From NCBI GenBank assembly GCA_047967505.1, contig CM106539.1: a stretch of DNA of 64,000 nt. The stretch is one strand, 5' to 3'. A program made the translations under genes and the position numbers. A model generated the notes under the pieces. That model worked only from the letters and a program-made list of their open reading frames with translations. It was not told the DNA's origin and made no database searches. This document shows, piece by piece, positions 14,249 to 27,100 of the stretch. Source of the stretch: Dipteris shenzhenensis (Eukaryota > Polypodiophyta > Polypodiopsida > Gleicheniales). How positions within the stretch are numbered: the stretch's first letter is position 1; every line of letters starts with the position of its first letter.

Positions 14249-14585
14249 TGGGTATTAGTAGTAGTAATAGCAGTAGGAGTAGGAGTAGAGGTAGCAATAG
14301 GAGTAGGAGTAGTAGGAGCAAGAGTAGTGTCAAAACTAGCAATAGTAGTAGCAATATCAATTGTAGCACTAGCATTGGCATTGGCAATAGTAGTAGCAAA
14401 GACAATAGAAGCAACTATGGTACCAACACCAATAGTAGCAATAGCAAGAGCTATAGTACCAACACCAATAGTAGGAGCAATAGCAAAAGTAGCACAAGAG
14501 TCACAATACCACCAGTAGCAATAAAAGTAGCACTCACAAGCATTAGCAGTAATAGTAGCATCAACAATAGTAGTAGCAGTCTTTC
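14249..14585 (+). repeat. imperfect AGT/AGC/AGG trinucleotide tract
   Basis: About 330 bp of imperfect trinucleotide units (TAGTAG, GCAATAG, GGAGTA). It is open in several frames by composition (Ser/Asn-rich or Val/Ala/Ile-rich). It lies inside unit 2 of the tandem duplication and is absent from unit 1, so it is a local expansion, not a gene. Confidence 0.85.
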
Positions 14586-14888
14586 ATTGCTTTCACTTCT
14601 CTTTATTAGTGCATCCCACATTCATTGTATATTAAAGAAGAAATGGTCCAAGAATTTGAATCCACCATGATTCTTAAAAAATGTAATGTATTTCTTTCCA
14701 AGCATTTTATTGTCTTTTTATGCCAATAAATCTTAGTTTTACACTTTCTTATAATTGCTACATTTGACTTTGTAGTTATGGAAAAGTTTACAATGTACAA
14801 TGGAAAGGTGTACACTGTGCAAAAGGAAGCTGGATCAAAATAGACTAAGAATCAACCTTGTAAACATGAGTATGTAGTAGCTCCTTTA

Positions 14889-14891
<3 letters not shown>

Positions 14892-14940
<49 letters not shown>

Positions 14941-14969
14941 TAGGCAGCCAATTCCTTCACGTTACAAAT

Positions 14970-15001
<32 letters not shown>
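14892..15001 (+). repeat. (CT)n and (TA)n microsatellites
   Basis: A long CT run (about 14,892-14,937) and a TA run (about 14,973-15,000), positioned as in the equivalent part of unit 1. Confidence 0.95.
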
Positions 15002-15004
<3 letters not shown>

Positions 15005-15100
15005 GAACACAATGACATATTAGCACCTAGCTTATACTTGTAGTCACCCTTGCTTCTAGGGAATTTTGTGTTCGTTTACATTTTAGATTTGAAAAGTAAT

Positions 15101-15285
15101 TTTCCAATCCATCCCCATGGGGCTATGGAGGCATGGTAACGATTGATATGTGGTGAACATTGTCACTCGACTACTATGTCTTAAAACTCAATTTGTATAT
15201 CAATTTTCCAATCCATATCCATACCTCCTAAGAGGCAAGTAAGCCTTGATATGTGGTGAATATTATCACTAGCCCACTACCGCGT
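15101..15285 (+). repeat. two-copy tandem repeat, about 105 bp
   Basis: The phrases TTTTCCAATCCAT and TTGATATGTGGTGAA recur in the same order in both halves, with moderate divergence. Confidence 0.55.
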
Positions 15286-15289
15286 GAAA

Positions 15290-16235
15290 CCCCCTTTAAA
15301 GTCCTTACAAGTTACAAGTTTATTTAAGTGGGAACTACTAAAGTTTACTCGAGTGGGAAGGGGGAAACTACTTCCTCATAGTTTTTTATGATGGGCATCA
15401 AGATAATTCGTGATCTCCTGCACTTATCCTCTCCTTGTAAACAAATAAACTCTATATTGCATATGGCTATTTTCAAGTGTAATTGAAACTATCTCACACC
15501 TTTATGGATTTGTAAAGTTTAATTTTCATAAAATTCTCAATACTCTATTTCCTTATACACCATAAAAACAATGGCTCTCTTATGTTATATATAAAATGTT
15601 GATTGCTTATGAGGTTTTGTTTTAAATGACAATTCATCATTGGGATGCTTACCAAATGCCTTTTGCATTTCCTCTCATATAGATAACTCATTTTTAAAAA
15701 AAAAAAAGCACAAGATTTTGATTCTTGATTTGTTCTCCTATGATGGCACATTTCTATATAAGCTCTATATAAGTTTCCTTAAGTAAGAAGAAAAGGCAAA
15801 TGATAGTTTAGAGTATAGCAACTAAGGACTCACTATTCCTGGATGAATTTAGACACATGAGGCAAACTTTTAATCCTTTTACTTTAAAATCATACATGTA
15901 TATTATTGTCGTGAGATGGCTCTAAGAGGCTCAAATCTAATTACTTTCATCTATATTTATTCATTCCTTGCATGCATGCAAATATGAACCTTTAAGTAAA
16001 TCTGTATACAATGTTTGTGAATGGGAGGACTAATTTCATTATAAGGTTTTCCTTGAATATTCATTTGGTTCAATGTCTTTTTTCTTTAATCTTAAAGAAA
16101 AGCTTTACATTTTTTTATTACATTTAGCACATGATATTTTCATTTAAAAATGGATATATAGTACTTTCCATGAACTCTCAAAGAGAACATCAGATAAAAG
16201 CTTTTGGAAGGTTTGAAAGTAAAAAGATTTGTTAG
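15290..16235. other. intergenic, no recognisable gene
   Basis: AT-rich; nothing recognised on either strand. Confidence 0.4.
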
Positions 16236-16605
16236 TCTAAACTATGCCCCCATATTATCACCTTTGTGTGCCTATTCTTGCAATGTGTCACTTCTTAAGT
16301 ATGGAACAAAGGCAAGCATCGTGTAAGCAAGCATAATATGCCCCCATATTATCACATTTGTATGCTTATTCTTGCATGTGTCAATTCTTAAGTAAGGAAC
16401 AATGGCCGGGATCGTGTAAGTAAGCATAATATGCCCCCATATTATCACCTTTGTATGCCCACTCTTGCATGTGCCACTTCTTAAGTAAGGAACAAAGGCA
16501 AGAATCGTGTAAGCAAGCATAATATACCCCATATTATCACCTTTGTATGCCTATTCTTGCATGTGTCACTTCTTAAGTAAGGAACAAAGGCAAGCATCAT
16601 GTAAG
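16236..16605 (+). repeat. 93-bp tandem repeat, four copies
   Basis: The C-run of CCCCCATATTATCAC starts at 16,247, 16,341, 16,434 and 16,527, giving periods of 94, 93 and 93. Each copy also contains CTTCTTAAGTA.GGAACAA and GTGTAAGCAAGCATAATAT. Because 93 is divisible by 3, a minus-strand frame stays open across three copies; it is a repeat artefact. Confidence 0.9.
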
Positions 16606-16825
16606 AACTATTTCTAAAAATAAGCAACAACTATCCTTTTGCTTAGACTATTTTAACTAGCTTGCCTAATATTTTACTTTTAGGTGCCTCATCCTTTGCA
16701 ATACGCATATGAGCTTATGGATTGGCAATGAATCATATTGTAGTCACTCAAAAAAATGGATTTGGTCACCTTGAAATGTAAGGGGAGGTAAGGTAAATGA
16801 GATTTTTCTTATGTCAATATATGGG

Positions 16826-17540
<715 letters not shown>

Positions 17541-17608
17541 GCATTCCATGAAACTATCATGGAATTATCTATACAAAAATAAGAATGGTCTCCAAAACCA
17601 ACAGTTAA

Positions 17609-17783
17609 GGGTGGTTTCAAGTCAAAAAAGTCCTCAAGTTTAAACCCATTGATTGTCTAGTTTTAGACAATCAATGGTTCATTGGTTTGATTGTTTTATT
17701 TTAGTTTTAGACCAACGCTTAAGGGTTTCAAGTCAAAAAAGTGCTCAAGTTTAAACCCATTGCTTGCCTAGTTCTAGATCTGC
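17609..17783 (+). repeat. direct repeat containing a perfect hairpin
   Basis: TTTCAAGTCAAAAAAGT.CTC followed by AAGTTTAAACCCATTG occurs near 17,612 and again near 17,727. In the first copy 17,646-17,659 and 17,664-17,677 form perfect 14-bp complementary arms around a 4-base loop (CCATTGATTGTCTA / TAGACAATCAATGG). Confidence 0.7.
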
Positions 17784-17789
17784 ACCGTT

Positions 17790-19555
17790 GTCCAATAAAA
17801 ATTAACTAAAGCAAACATCCATCAAGCTAGTAATTGTAAGCTTATGTCAAAGAGATTTCTTGTACTTCAAAATTGTTGGGCTAGTAATAACATTAAGGAA
17901 ACAAACCTTAATATTGCTAAAATATTCACCCTAGAATTAAAAGCCTTGAAGCTTCATGAACCCATGCATTAAGAATTGAGCCGACGGAGATTTAAACAAG
18001 GATATCATGAGAAAGCTATAAGTTTTTTGCTCAAGCAATGACAAATTATTTTACAATAAAGTGATTTGAGTATAGCATTGACATCAACAGTAAATATAGC
18101 ATTGACATCTACACCAAAATATAGGACAATTGATGAATGACCCTTGTCTACCACCATACTATCTTCTTTGTAAGTAGGTCATAATGATCTTGTAAGTACA
18201 AAACCTCGAAAGCTGCCAAAATACACATAAATGTATGTGGACTCAAATGTAGGATAACAACTGGCAAGGGTTCACTTGTTTCTTGATAAAATATTTATAG
18301 CCAACTCATGCCAAGTTGCCTCTATTACTATTACTCCACACCTCCTTGTCCTTTGTTCATTTAATCTTCCCTTTTCCTCCCCCTTTTTTCTCTGATCATA
18401 AGGAAAACCTTTATGAACCTTGAAAGTTATGATAATCTATATTAAATGTTCAATGCTTCCATACTATATTAGTATATTAGAAACTTGAGTCACCGCCCCT
18501 GATTTGCTAGCAATCATAGTAAGGATGCGCTTGAGTTAAATGGATGTCACAATGCATTGCTAAATAATAGGACTTGAATTCACAACTTAGCATGATTATT
18601 GCACATGTCAAATCAAGTTGCTTCACCAAAAAGGATCCTGTGAATCACCATATATCTTGATGAAGTCTCGGTTTCATATCTTTGTAGCTCTATCTAAAAT
18701 AATTTTTGTTGGAATAGATGAACTCAAGCCGTATTTTGCCACTTTGTATGCAATACCTTCTTCAAAAATGTCATAATTATGGGTTTGGTGAATAGCATGC
18801 CGTTTTTGAATTGTGTAACATTTACACATATGTAGAGAGAGGCAAGTGAGTGCTTGCATTGAGATGCTGCATTTCATACCTCGAGGCATTGTCTATAGTA
18901 GGAGAAAATGTATCACACCATGATTGCAGACGAAACAAGTGGATCTCAATTTAATGAAGTCAATGCTTGTATTGTTTGAATCACGACTACTATTTTTGTA
19001 TGAATGGAGACTTTTCATCATAAGCGCCCTTGATAGGTGCAAGGGAAGAAATTTTATCATAAGTCTAATTGATGATACTAGAATATTGGTAAAGAAACCT
19101 AGCTTTTTGAGAATGTTGTGACATGACCATACCAAAACAATTAAAGAGTGACGCTGGACTTCCAAAGGAAAAGTTGATCATTCATTTCACATGCTAAAGA
19201 CACAAACAACCGAATGTGTTGATTTGAAGGTTGGTCAAAATCACAATTCCTAGATTGTGTTGCATAAAATAGAGGCAATGGGAGGAGATGTGCTTACGAA
19301 GCTCTTGCTAGCCTAACAAATGGCGTTTTTTTACTCTCCACAATGCAACCCTTAGGATTAAGTATAAAGATGTAAAGTTGAGTTTTGTGAAGAATGCAAT
19401 GGATCTACTCAAACACAAAAGCCTTATAATTTTAACTTAGAATGTTGCTTCTCTCCTTGCTATGGGCCGCATGGCTTGAGCTCCAAGCAATATATATCAT
19501 AGAAATTGTTTCATGATATACACAAAGCAGAGACAGGTTGGAACATCTCACTCCC
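17790..19555. other. intergenic, no recognisable gene
   Basis: AT-rich sequence with only short frames on both strands. A minus-strand stretch at 18,893-19,165 is open but has no motif I recognise. Confidence 0.4.
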
Positions 19556-19557
19556 AA

Positions 19558-19606
19558 CCTCCCTCTCTCTCTCCCGCTCTCTCTCTCTCTCCCTCCCTCC
19601 CTCCCT

Positions 19607-19655
<49 letters not shown>

Positions 19656-19656
19656 C
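19558..19656 (+). repeat. (CT)n/(CCCT)n microsatellite
   Basis: CT runs interrupted by a CCCT tetranucleotide block; open on both strands by composition. Confidence 0.95.
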
Positions 19657-20080
19657 TGTAGGCATGCACTTTTTTGTAACAATTACAAGCTCTTGCTTCC
19701 TTGGTTTCTATCTTTCTCTAAATTAGAAATAGTCCTCGTGTAATCAATCTATTGTACATTTTTGAAGACTAATTTCCCTTATGGCTTGTTCATGTACAGG
19801 ACAAGACTCACAAGAATGTGAAGGATCCTTTCATTTCATATGAAGAGCAAATAAAATGGGAGAGAACAAGATTAAGGTATAGGAGCCTTTAAATAGAAGC
19901 TATTTGAGTACAACTTTCCTCTCAAGGACAAGACCTAGCTTTCTATCAATGTCCATTGAATCTCACACAAACTCTATTTATGCCACCCTTTCAAACGCTT
20001 GCCCTCTCTACAAAAATCACCATCAAAACTACCACCACTTCCAATCTCTAGTAGTCCACTCTACCTACTCATTTTTGTTG

Positions 20081-20082
<2 letters not shown>

Positions 20083-20142
<60 letters not shown>

Positions 20143-20150
20143 TCTCCTCC
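20083..20150 (+). repeat. (CT)n microsatellite
   Basis: About 65 bp of nearly uninterrupted CT repeat. Confidence 0.95.
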
Positions 20151-20159
20151 CTCATTATG

Positions 20160-21190
20160 CCCATGAGTTACACACACACATGCTTGACTATAAATGTAAA
20201 TATCATCACAACCACCCAACTATAGCAATGTCATGATGCAAGCTTGAGATGTAAAACACGAATCATGAATTGCCCATAACAAACTCTCAAAGACATAGGA
20301 GAGGTATAGATTAGGGAGATAGAGCATGATGAAGGACATGTTTTTTTAAAATGTGGGGGAGTGGAATAGGGACACATGTAGGGGAGTGATTTTTAGATGA
20401 TTTTCGCCAAAGGAATCATAGTTTGGTGGGTGATGGGCAAACATTGGAGGAGGACTTGACATAACTGGAAGAAAAGCATCGAAAGGTGTTAAGCTTTCCT
20501 TACATATTTGGAAAATGATGTTCCATGTTTAAAAGAAAACATAAGATTGGCATGTTTAACCAACAAACCTAACCTGGGACCATTAGTGAGTGGTTGTGCT
20601 AGATGTTATTTAAGTGATTGGACTAAGGGATTGGTGGGGGCCAGGCACTAGCATGTGTAGCGGTGAGGTAAGCAAAATTGCTAGCAACAAGATTGTAGGA
20701 AGGCAATGGAACATCTTGGCTTTATTGACAAATGGAGTTGACATGTTTCCATGCGTTGCCTAAAGGCAATTGCTAGAAAGGACATTGGAAAATTTGAACA
20801 AGAGACATAGAGCTTTAAACGCTCACATATGGTAAAAATCCTTAAGGTGTGCAACCGTTAATTAGCCTACAAAATAAGGCACTTCTAGTTAGAGGGGAGC
20901 ATTGGTGCTAATCATGGAAACAAGCATCAATTGGGAAAGAGCTTGCACCAATGGGACATGGCGATGCTTTGATAACCCATTGTTGTGTAAGTTACAACAA
21001 ACATCTTGGCATCATAGAATTGTTTTTTAGTTGTTCCCATTGGAGTCCCATGATAATCGACATAGACATCATGACACCTAATAAGATGGGTAGCATGACA
21101 AAAAATGGTGATGGTACTTGTCTAAATTGGTGATATGTTGCTAAAATTGACCTAGTCATTTGTCAAGGGTGTTTGGTTGCATTGGGTTGG
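20160..21190. other. intergenic, no recognisable gene
   Basis: Nothing recognised; short frames only. Confidence 0.4.
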
Positions 21191-21194
21191 AAAT

Positions 21195-21303
21195 TGGGAA
21201 AAAACTTGTAATAGTAGGTTGGAATGTGGACATTGAGTACCTAAAATTGGGGAAAAACATGCAATAGTTAGGTTGGAATGTGGATATTGAGTACCTAAAA
21301 TTT
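21195..21303 (+). repeat. two-copy tandem repeat, about 54 bp
   Basis: Two adjacent copies share GGTTGGAATGTGGA.ATTGAG followed by TACCTAAAATT and a GGGAAAAA.C lead. Confidence 0.7.
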
Positions 21304-22039
21304 TGGAAACCATTAGTTGACATGCGCCCTTAGGCATTTGATGTTTGGGAAAGAATGAGAAGTCTCCATGTTTTGAAAGTTGGGCTCTTATTGGCCCTTT
21401 CCTTCAATACGGGGATGCTCCTATGCTTTCTTGTGGTATTCATTAGGTAATTGAAGGTAGAATGGGCATTGCAGAGAGGGAACACGTGTTCATACTTTCT
21501 TCCAGGGGGATCCAATACACCCCCTACTCGATAGAATCTGTCAATGGTAATAAATACATAATTGTGCTAATCTTACACAACAATGCAAAGTCATGGTGAT
21601 ACAAGCTATCTCTACAAATATAGTTGGAAAGTTCCTAATCAGCGATCAACATGGTTTTCATCTTAGTTTTTATCAAGGTTCCAACCTTAACTTATGAGCG
21701 ATGGTTGTGCTTGCAACTTGTGTGTTGGGGCGTTCGGTGTTTGGTGTGAGGATGTGCTTGACGGCCTTTGCAATATGAATGTGATAGAGGCAATGCCAGA
21801 TGTGGGCATTTTGTAGAGGCAAAGGTAATGCTAGGGCTCATATGTTCATCAAAATAAATTGGATCGAAACATTTTATAGAAATGGAACAGACATTGGAGA
21901 TGGTAGCATTTGCTGGTAACCTATGAGTGTCAAAGTCTGGAATTGGAGGTGGCATCTTGTGGTAGGATTTGATGGTTGGCAAAATAAGGGGCGAGGGGAA
22001 GTTAGGGTTTGTTGGAGAAAAAATGGCAAGCGAGCTTTG

Positions 22040-22290
22040 GTGTGAGGGTTATGTAGCGTACTGTGTTATGCAAGGGATAGGTGTGCTTGCATTGTTGTTC
22101 CTTGTAAGACCTTGGAGCTATGTTTTGCAAGGGGAGTGGTGAGCGATAGCTATTTGGCGTAGGGTTCAAGAGAAGAACTGACACACCTCCCTCTCACTCC
22201 ATGTGAGAGGTGTGCTTGTGTTGCTGTAAGGCTTTGGAGCTACATCTTGCAAGGGGAGATGTGAATAGGGTTTGGGAGAAGAGAGCCTCA
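22040..22290 (+). repeat. two-copy diverged repeat
   Basis: GGTGTGCTTG..TTG.TGT..GTAAG.C.TTGGAGCTA followed by TGCAAGGGGAG occurs near 22,080-22,135 and 22,208-22,258. A fainter relative lies near 21,700-21,790. Confidence 0.5.
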
Positions 22291-22506
22291 GCTCAGTGTT
22301 TAGTGATTGTGAGTGAGTAGGGAACCAGGTGGTGAGAATCAATTTCGGGTTGGAATGCCAAATGTGTTGACTCGATTTGCCATGCAATATGACACTATAT
22401 GTGTGTGCTCTTCTTCATCCAAGATCGCCGTTTTGATCACTTGGATTGTTGAGGTTAGTGCGGTACCTAGTTGAGCATTTTTGGGCTCGCCCCTTGGGGG
22501 GCAGGG

Positions 22507-22592
22507 CTTAGTTATCGATTCCTTTGAGCTTCTGTTTGTGAAATCAGGGCTCAGTTATCGATTCCTTTGAGCTTCTGTTTGTGAAATCAGGG
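22507..22592 (+). repeat. 43-bp tandem duplication
   Basis: AGTTATCGATTCCTTTGAGC followed by TTCTGTTTGTGAAATCAGGGC occurs twice head to tail with one visible base difference (CTTAG/CTCAG). Confidence 0.9.
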
Positions 22593-22625
22593 CGACACCC
22601 ACTTGCTATTTTCTTCCTGGAGGCT

Positions 22626-22657
<32 letters not shown>

Positions 22658-22694
22658 CCCCGCCCCTTGCCCTTGCCCCACTCTCTCTCTGTCT

Positions 22695-22730
<36 letters not shown>

Positions 22731-22735
22731 GACAG
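22626..22735 (+). repeat. (CT)n(CA)n microsatellite
   Basis: CT runs separated by a CCCCTTGCCCTTGCCCC segment, then (CA)n. Confidence 0.95.
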
Positions 22736-22739
22736 ACAT

Positions 22740-24195
22740 GTAGAGTTTTTTGCTGAAGGAGAGGAGAGGAAAGAGGGCCAGGAAGAACGAGAGGTGCCGT
22801 ACACGTGGAGGCGTGGACGTGGAGAGAGGGGGATGCCAAGTGGACTGTGGGAGGAGGGAAAGGGAGGCGTAAAGGCTGAAAAGGGCCCCTTCCCCTTGCA
22901 TCAAAGGGGTGCATGTGTACGATGGTGACCGTGGCGGGCAGCAATTCTGGGAAGGGTCGAAATTACCATAGTGCAACAACTTTTAATGGAACGGGTGAGG
23001 TAGGCGAAGGGGGTGTTGCATGGTTCACAAAAAAAAAAAACTAAAGCGAAAAAAGAGCCCTGCTCTGCTTCTGCTTCTGCTTCTGCTTCTTCCAATGCTC
23101 TGCAAATCTTCTGCACGCCATTCTCTCCTCGAATCTTCCCACCTTTGCTTTTTCGTTTCCTCCCCCTCCTCCTTCCTTCCTTCCTTCCTTCCCTCCCCTC
23201 TCCCAGCTTTCCTCTCCTCCCCTTCCCCTCCCTTTCTCCCACATTTCGCCCTCCCCCTCTCCTTGTCCTCCCCATCCATCGCGCTTGCATTTCCTTTGCC
23301 AAATTCTCGCGGGAGAAGCCTCCTTCTCGCTTTGGCGGGAGACTTCACTACCCCGACGGACTATGTCCAGAGCTTCAGATTCAGCTCGACTTCCTACAAC
23401 CGAGGAGCGTGCCCGGAATTCAGCCGCCTCCGTGGCCTGCATTGCTGATAGCCCGGAAAACGCAGTGGTAAAGACTTGTACTGGCTTGAATACTTTGTCA
23501 AGAAGAGTCAAATCCTACGGACTAATAGAAGTCGAGAAGTAAAGAGATGCCCGTCGAGCGTAACGAGTTTTGACAACAACAGCATGGCGTCCAAGAAAAT
23601 TGCTCTGCAGAGGATAGGACGAGAAAGGCGGCAGAGCGAGCTATCTTGTTCAGCAGAGACTACTGAGATGGGAAGTGATTCTGACTGAGAAGGGAACCGA
23701 GGCAGCAGCAGCAGCTGCTGCTAAACAGAGAAGATGCGAAGAGTGGACGAGGAGCAGATGCAGTAAGTAATCCTGTTGAACATGCATTTGAGCTCTGTTC
23801 GAGAGGCTTTTCGCGTTGGTCATTGTGCGCGGCTGTCGACATGACTCGCTCTGTACGTTCCGCACTGGTTCTTGCGCAAGAAAGCCTGAAGATTAGGAAA
23901 TCAACCGGCACAATGTGCTCCGTCAGGCTACCTGCATCTTCTTGGAGGGGGAAGATTTAGCTCAGCTCCCTTTCGCCTGCATGAACCAAACTCAAAGCTG
24001 ATTTACAATTTTACTCCCGCAATCTCCGAAGCATGAGGAAAGCAAAGCGCTCCTCCATTAAGGTCGAGAGTTTTCGGCTCTGCATCGGACGAGCACGCGC
24101 AGAATGGAAATCTCCTTCGACGACGTCTTGGAATTTTCTTTCGAGGTGAGAGGCCGTGCGGAGTGTTGTAGGAAGACGTCTAGGAAGGAGAAAGC
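22740..24195 (+). promoter_or_regulatory. upstream and 5'-leader region of the receptor pseudokinase gene
   Basis: This stretch is GC-richer than the surrounding DNA. It has a CTGCTT hexanucleotide run at about 23,058-23,088 and a strongly pyrimidine-rich block at about 23,150-23,275, both common in plant promoters and leaders. No convincing TATA box was identified. A GTAAGT at 23,763 preceded by GCA could be a leader-intron donor, and several short ATG-initiated frames lie between 23,285 and 24,199. The transcription start is unknown; the assignment rests on position immediately 5' of the coding start. Confidence 0.45.
24033..24149 (+). CDS. short upstream ORF 1 (38 codons)
   Basis: ATG at 24,033 is followed by 38 codons and a TGA at 24,147-24,149. 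It lies in the presumed 5' leader of the receptor pseudokinase gene and overlaps uORF 2 in another frame. The peptide is basic and I recognise nothing in it. Its relevance depends on the leader being unspliced here. Confidence 0.3.
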   Translation: MRKAKRSSIKVESFRLCIGRARAEWKSPSTTSWNFLSR

Positions 24196-24199
24196 ATGA
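24104..24199 (+). CDS. short upstream ORF 2 overlapping the main start (ATGA)
   Basis: ATG at 24,104 opens 31 codons ending at TGA 24,197-24,199. The stop overlaps the main ATG (24,196-24,198) in an ATGA arrangement, with no in-frame stop between. If the leader is unspliced, ribosomes translating this uORF would terminate exactly at the receptor start codon, a geometry that could allow reinitiation or attenuate translation. The peptide starts MEISFDDVLEF and matches no family I know. Confidence 0.4.
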   Translation: MEISFDDVLEFSFEVRGRAECCRKTSRKEKA

Positions 24200-27100
24200 A
24201 GTTGGAAAGAATGGAGGCTATGAGGACAATTCTGGGTGCTTTCCTGTTCCCCTTGCTGTGGCTAGCACTTCTGCTCACACCTGCGTGTGCGAATGATGCA
24301 ACAGCGCTTCTGGATTTCCGTCACGGGATTATGCAGGGCCAGAATGGTTGCGTTGCACAAACTTGGACCTCAAACAGTGTGGATTCCTTGGGATGCCCCG
24401 ATAAATGGTGCGGCGTAGCTTGTAGCAGTGACGGGAACGTTGTAGCTCTTGCAATGCCTGGGCTTGGCCTTCAAGGAAGTATCAGGCCTAACACTCTTGG
24501 CAGCTTGAAGATGCTCATCTCCCTCGATCTTTCCAACAACCTGCTCGTTGGCAGTCTTCCAGACGACCTCGGAAAACTTACGAATCTTAAGCTCCTGGAT
24601 CTGTCGCAGAACTTGTTGACCGGTATCATTCCCCGCACTCTCACCGGACTGCAAAATTTGGTCAACCTCTCTCTTGCGTCAAACCAGCTCGGTGGCAGCA
24701 TACCCCCTTCATTAAGTGCACTGCAGCGTCTCAACTCCCTTAATCTTTCTTTCAATGGTTTGGTTGGTTCCATTCCAACAGCATTGTCAAACTTGCCTAG
24801 TTTGACAGTGCTAGACTTGCATAATAATCAGCTCAGCGGAGGGATCGATCCCGCTTTTCTAGCTTTTTCATCCCTTCAGACAATTGATCTTAGCAGCAAC
24901 AAGCTGTCGGGACTCATCCCATGGGAGCCAAATGACACGCTTACTCTGTTGAAGACGGTGGAATATGTCAATCTGAGTAATAACCAACTGACTGGTCCCT
25001 TAGCTCAACCACAATTCTCTTCTCTGTTTGCGGAGAAATTGAGGGTCTTGGATATGAGCAATAATCAGCTTTCTGGCGACCTTCCAGACTTTGAATTTGT
25101 GATTGCGCTTGCAACTCTACGACTAAGTAACAACCTTTTCACTGGTGCTGTGCCACCAACTCTCTTGTCAGGAACTTTGGGTCTCTTGGAAGAATTGGAT
25201 CTCAGCAGTAACAATTTAACTGGTATGTTTCTCCCCTCCCAAGTGATCTTCCAATGTGTTATTCTATTTTGTCTGAAAGAAGCGACATACATCCAGCATG
25301 TCGCTCTGTATTAAATGTAGGAATATTGATTGGACGTGTCTTCACTCCAGTGGCGCCTCTCTCTTGAGTCTTAACCTAAGGACACAACAAGCCATACCAT
25401 TTATACTGTACTGGCTACGATGGCATTTACAAGTGTTTGTTATTGCTCCCAGATTGCTAGGCTTCATCATGACTAAGTTCGCCCTTCACCTCCGCCTTGT
25501 GGCCAACCGCTCACAGCTGATCCCTGACCACCGTCAGTCTCATGAGATAGTCATGCACGGCAACTCCCTCCGTCCTGACGTGAACAGCTGATTCTGGAGC
25601 TTGAGGATCTTTGTAGAGTTGTTAGTCTCGTACAGTCTTTCAAGATGTCCCATGCTTATTTCCAGGTATCCACCAATTCAATGTGCGGGTTTATACGGAA
25701 TTTTCTGTCGTTCCAATAATCATTGACAGTGCCTCAGCTTTCTTTTTGTCCCACTCGTCCACCTGTTCTGGACCAGCTTTCTTTACCTTCTTTCCTATTG
25801 CATCTAGTGTGTCATGTGGTTTCAGCTCCGTAGAATATACTGATACAAAATGTAGTGCACAGCCTACTACCATCTAGCAGCCTTTGTGCTGTGTAGATGT
25901 GGACTGTTGGCACTCCCGTAGGCTGCCTCCTGCCTCCGTATAGCACCTCCAATTCTTTTCAACTTGCACCCTCCAGTGGAGCTTCATTGGGCTGGCAAGG
26001 TGTTAACCCAATTCTTTTCAAACTACCTCTGTATAGCACCTCCAATTCTTTTCCACATACCTGCTCCCGTGGAGATTCATTGGGCTGGCAAGATGTTGAT
26101 CCAAAAGGCCTCCTTGCTGCGCTCCTTCCAGCAAAGGGGTTTGCAGCCACACTATGAGGCTTTCTTTGAAAGCCAAGACCACCCAATGTGGGCCTTTATA
26201 TAGAGGCTAGAAGCGCCTAGATCTAGCCGACCAGATCCATACCCCAGCCGACTGGATCCTGGTCTGTACGGCTGACAGGCCCTGCTGTACTGCTGACTGC
26301 TCCTGGCCTCTGCCCGACAGCCCTTTTTGGCTGCCTTATGTGCTACCCTACGGCTAACGCTTCTGCTCAAGCCGCCTGCTAGGCAGCCCTTCCATGCAGC
26401 CACATGTCTGTGCCCACACAGTAGCATGTGTGCTGCCCATGTGGCAGCCATGTATTCTTGTTCTCTCTCTCAGATGTGCCCCAGGGCAGCTTTCTTCTCT
26501 GCCCACATGGCATCTCTCTGACCCTGACCATTGCTACAGGTCATCCTCCCCCATATCGTCCTCATTTGGGGGCTCATAGGTGGGGAGGTTACGTCCAATT
26601 TCCAATAGAAACTGTAATTGACGACGTCCTAGTTTTCTAGCCTCCATCTGATTGAGTCTGTCCCAGAATTTTGTCAGAAAGCAGCACAAACTCCTTATGC
26701 GAAGGTGGATGCCCTTATGTATGTGGGTGTGAACATGCGTGTGAAAGAGGTACTACAATGAAGATGTATGTCAGGTTAAGCTGATAACTCTAGTTAATGT
26801 TGTTACCTGTACTTTAGTAAGGGTTTAGTTGACCGGTGTATATTGCCCACTTTCATTTGAACTTGTAAGATAGTTGCTGCACAGATTAGTAATAGAGCTT
26901 CATGTTGGTTTACTCTGTACATAGTAGCTAGTCCCTGCTATGCATGATGGAGTTTATGGTTTTCAACCTTGTGAGTGACTATCATGAGATTGAAACTGCA
27001 CTATGTTGTGTTTTTAGAGGATGAGTTTGGGAATGTTCCTGGATTCATCTAGGTATATGCTTCTGCCGTATTAGCGGACATGCAGATTTCACCTTGTGAA

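Larger units (their letters stand above)
12880..15070 (+). repeat. diverged tandem duplication of a roughly 1.1-kb unit
   Basis: Unit 1 (about 12,880-13,890) and unit 2 (about 13,910-15,070) share collinear landmarks. Each has a GGGGGAG..TGTAG..CCTT start, a GTCTTTCGGGACA or ATCTTTTGGGACA block followed by ATCAACCAAAAA-like sequence, TTCTCTTTATTAGT..CATCCCACATTC, and GGAAAGGTGTACA.TGTGCAAAA. Each then has a CT/TA microsatellite and an ACTTCCTTTATGTCACAAAT-type block. Unit 2 carries an extra trinucleotide tract. A short 12.88-12.96 kb sub-repeat (GGATCATTAATTAGTGAG) occurs twice. Confidence 0.65.

Noticed and set aside
14150-14670. Two frames rich in Ser/Asn/Arg or Val/Ala/Ile
   Set aside because: Produced by the imperfect AGT/AGC trinucleotide tract.
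16272-16532. Minus-strand 86-codon frame with 31-residue repeats
   Set aside because: Direct consequence of the 93-bp tandem repeat; no homologue or start context supports it.
22581-23542. Several long frames on both strands upstream of the receptor gene
   Set aside because: GA/CT-rich composition keeps them open; the peptides are low-complexity. I treat the stretch as promoter and leader, although a short real peptide at 23,285-23,542 cannot be excluded.
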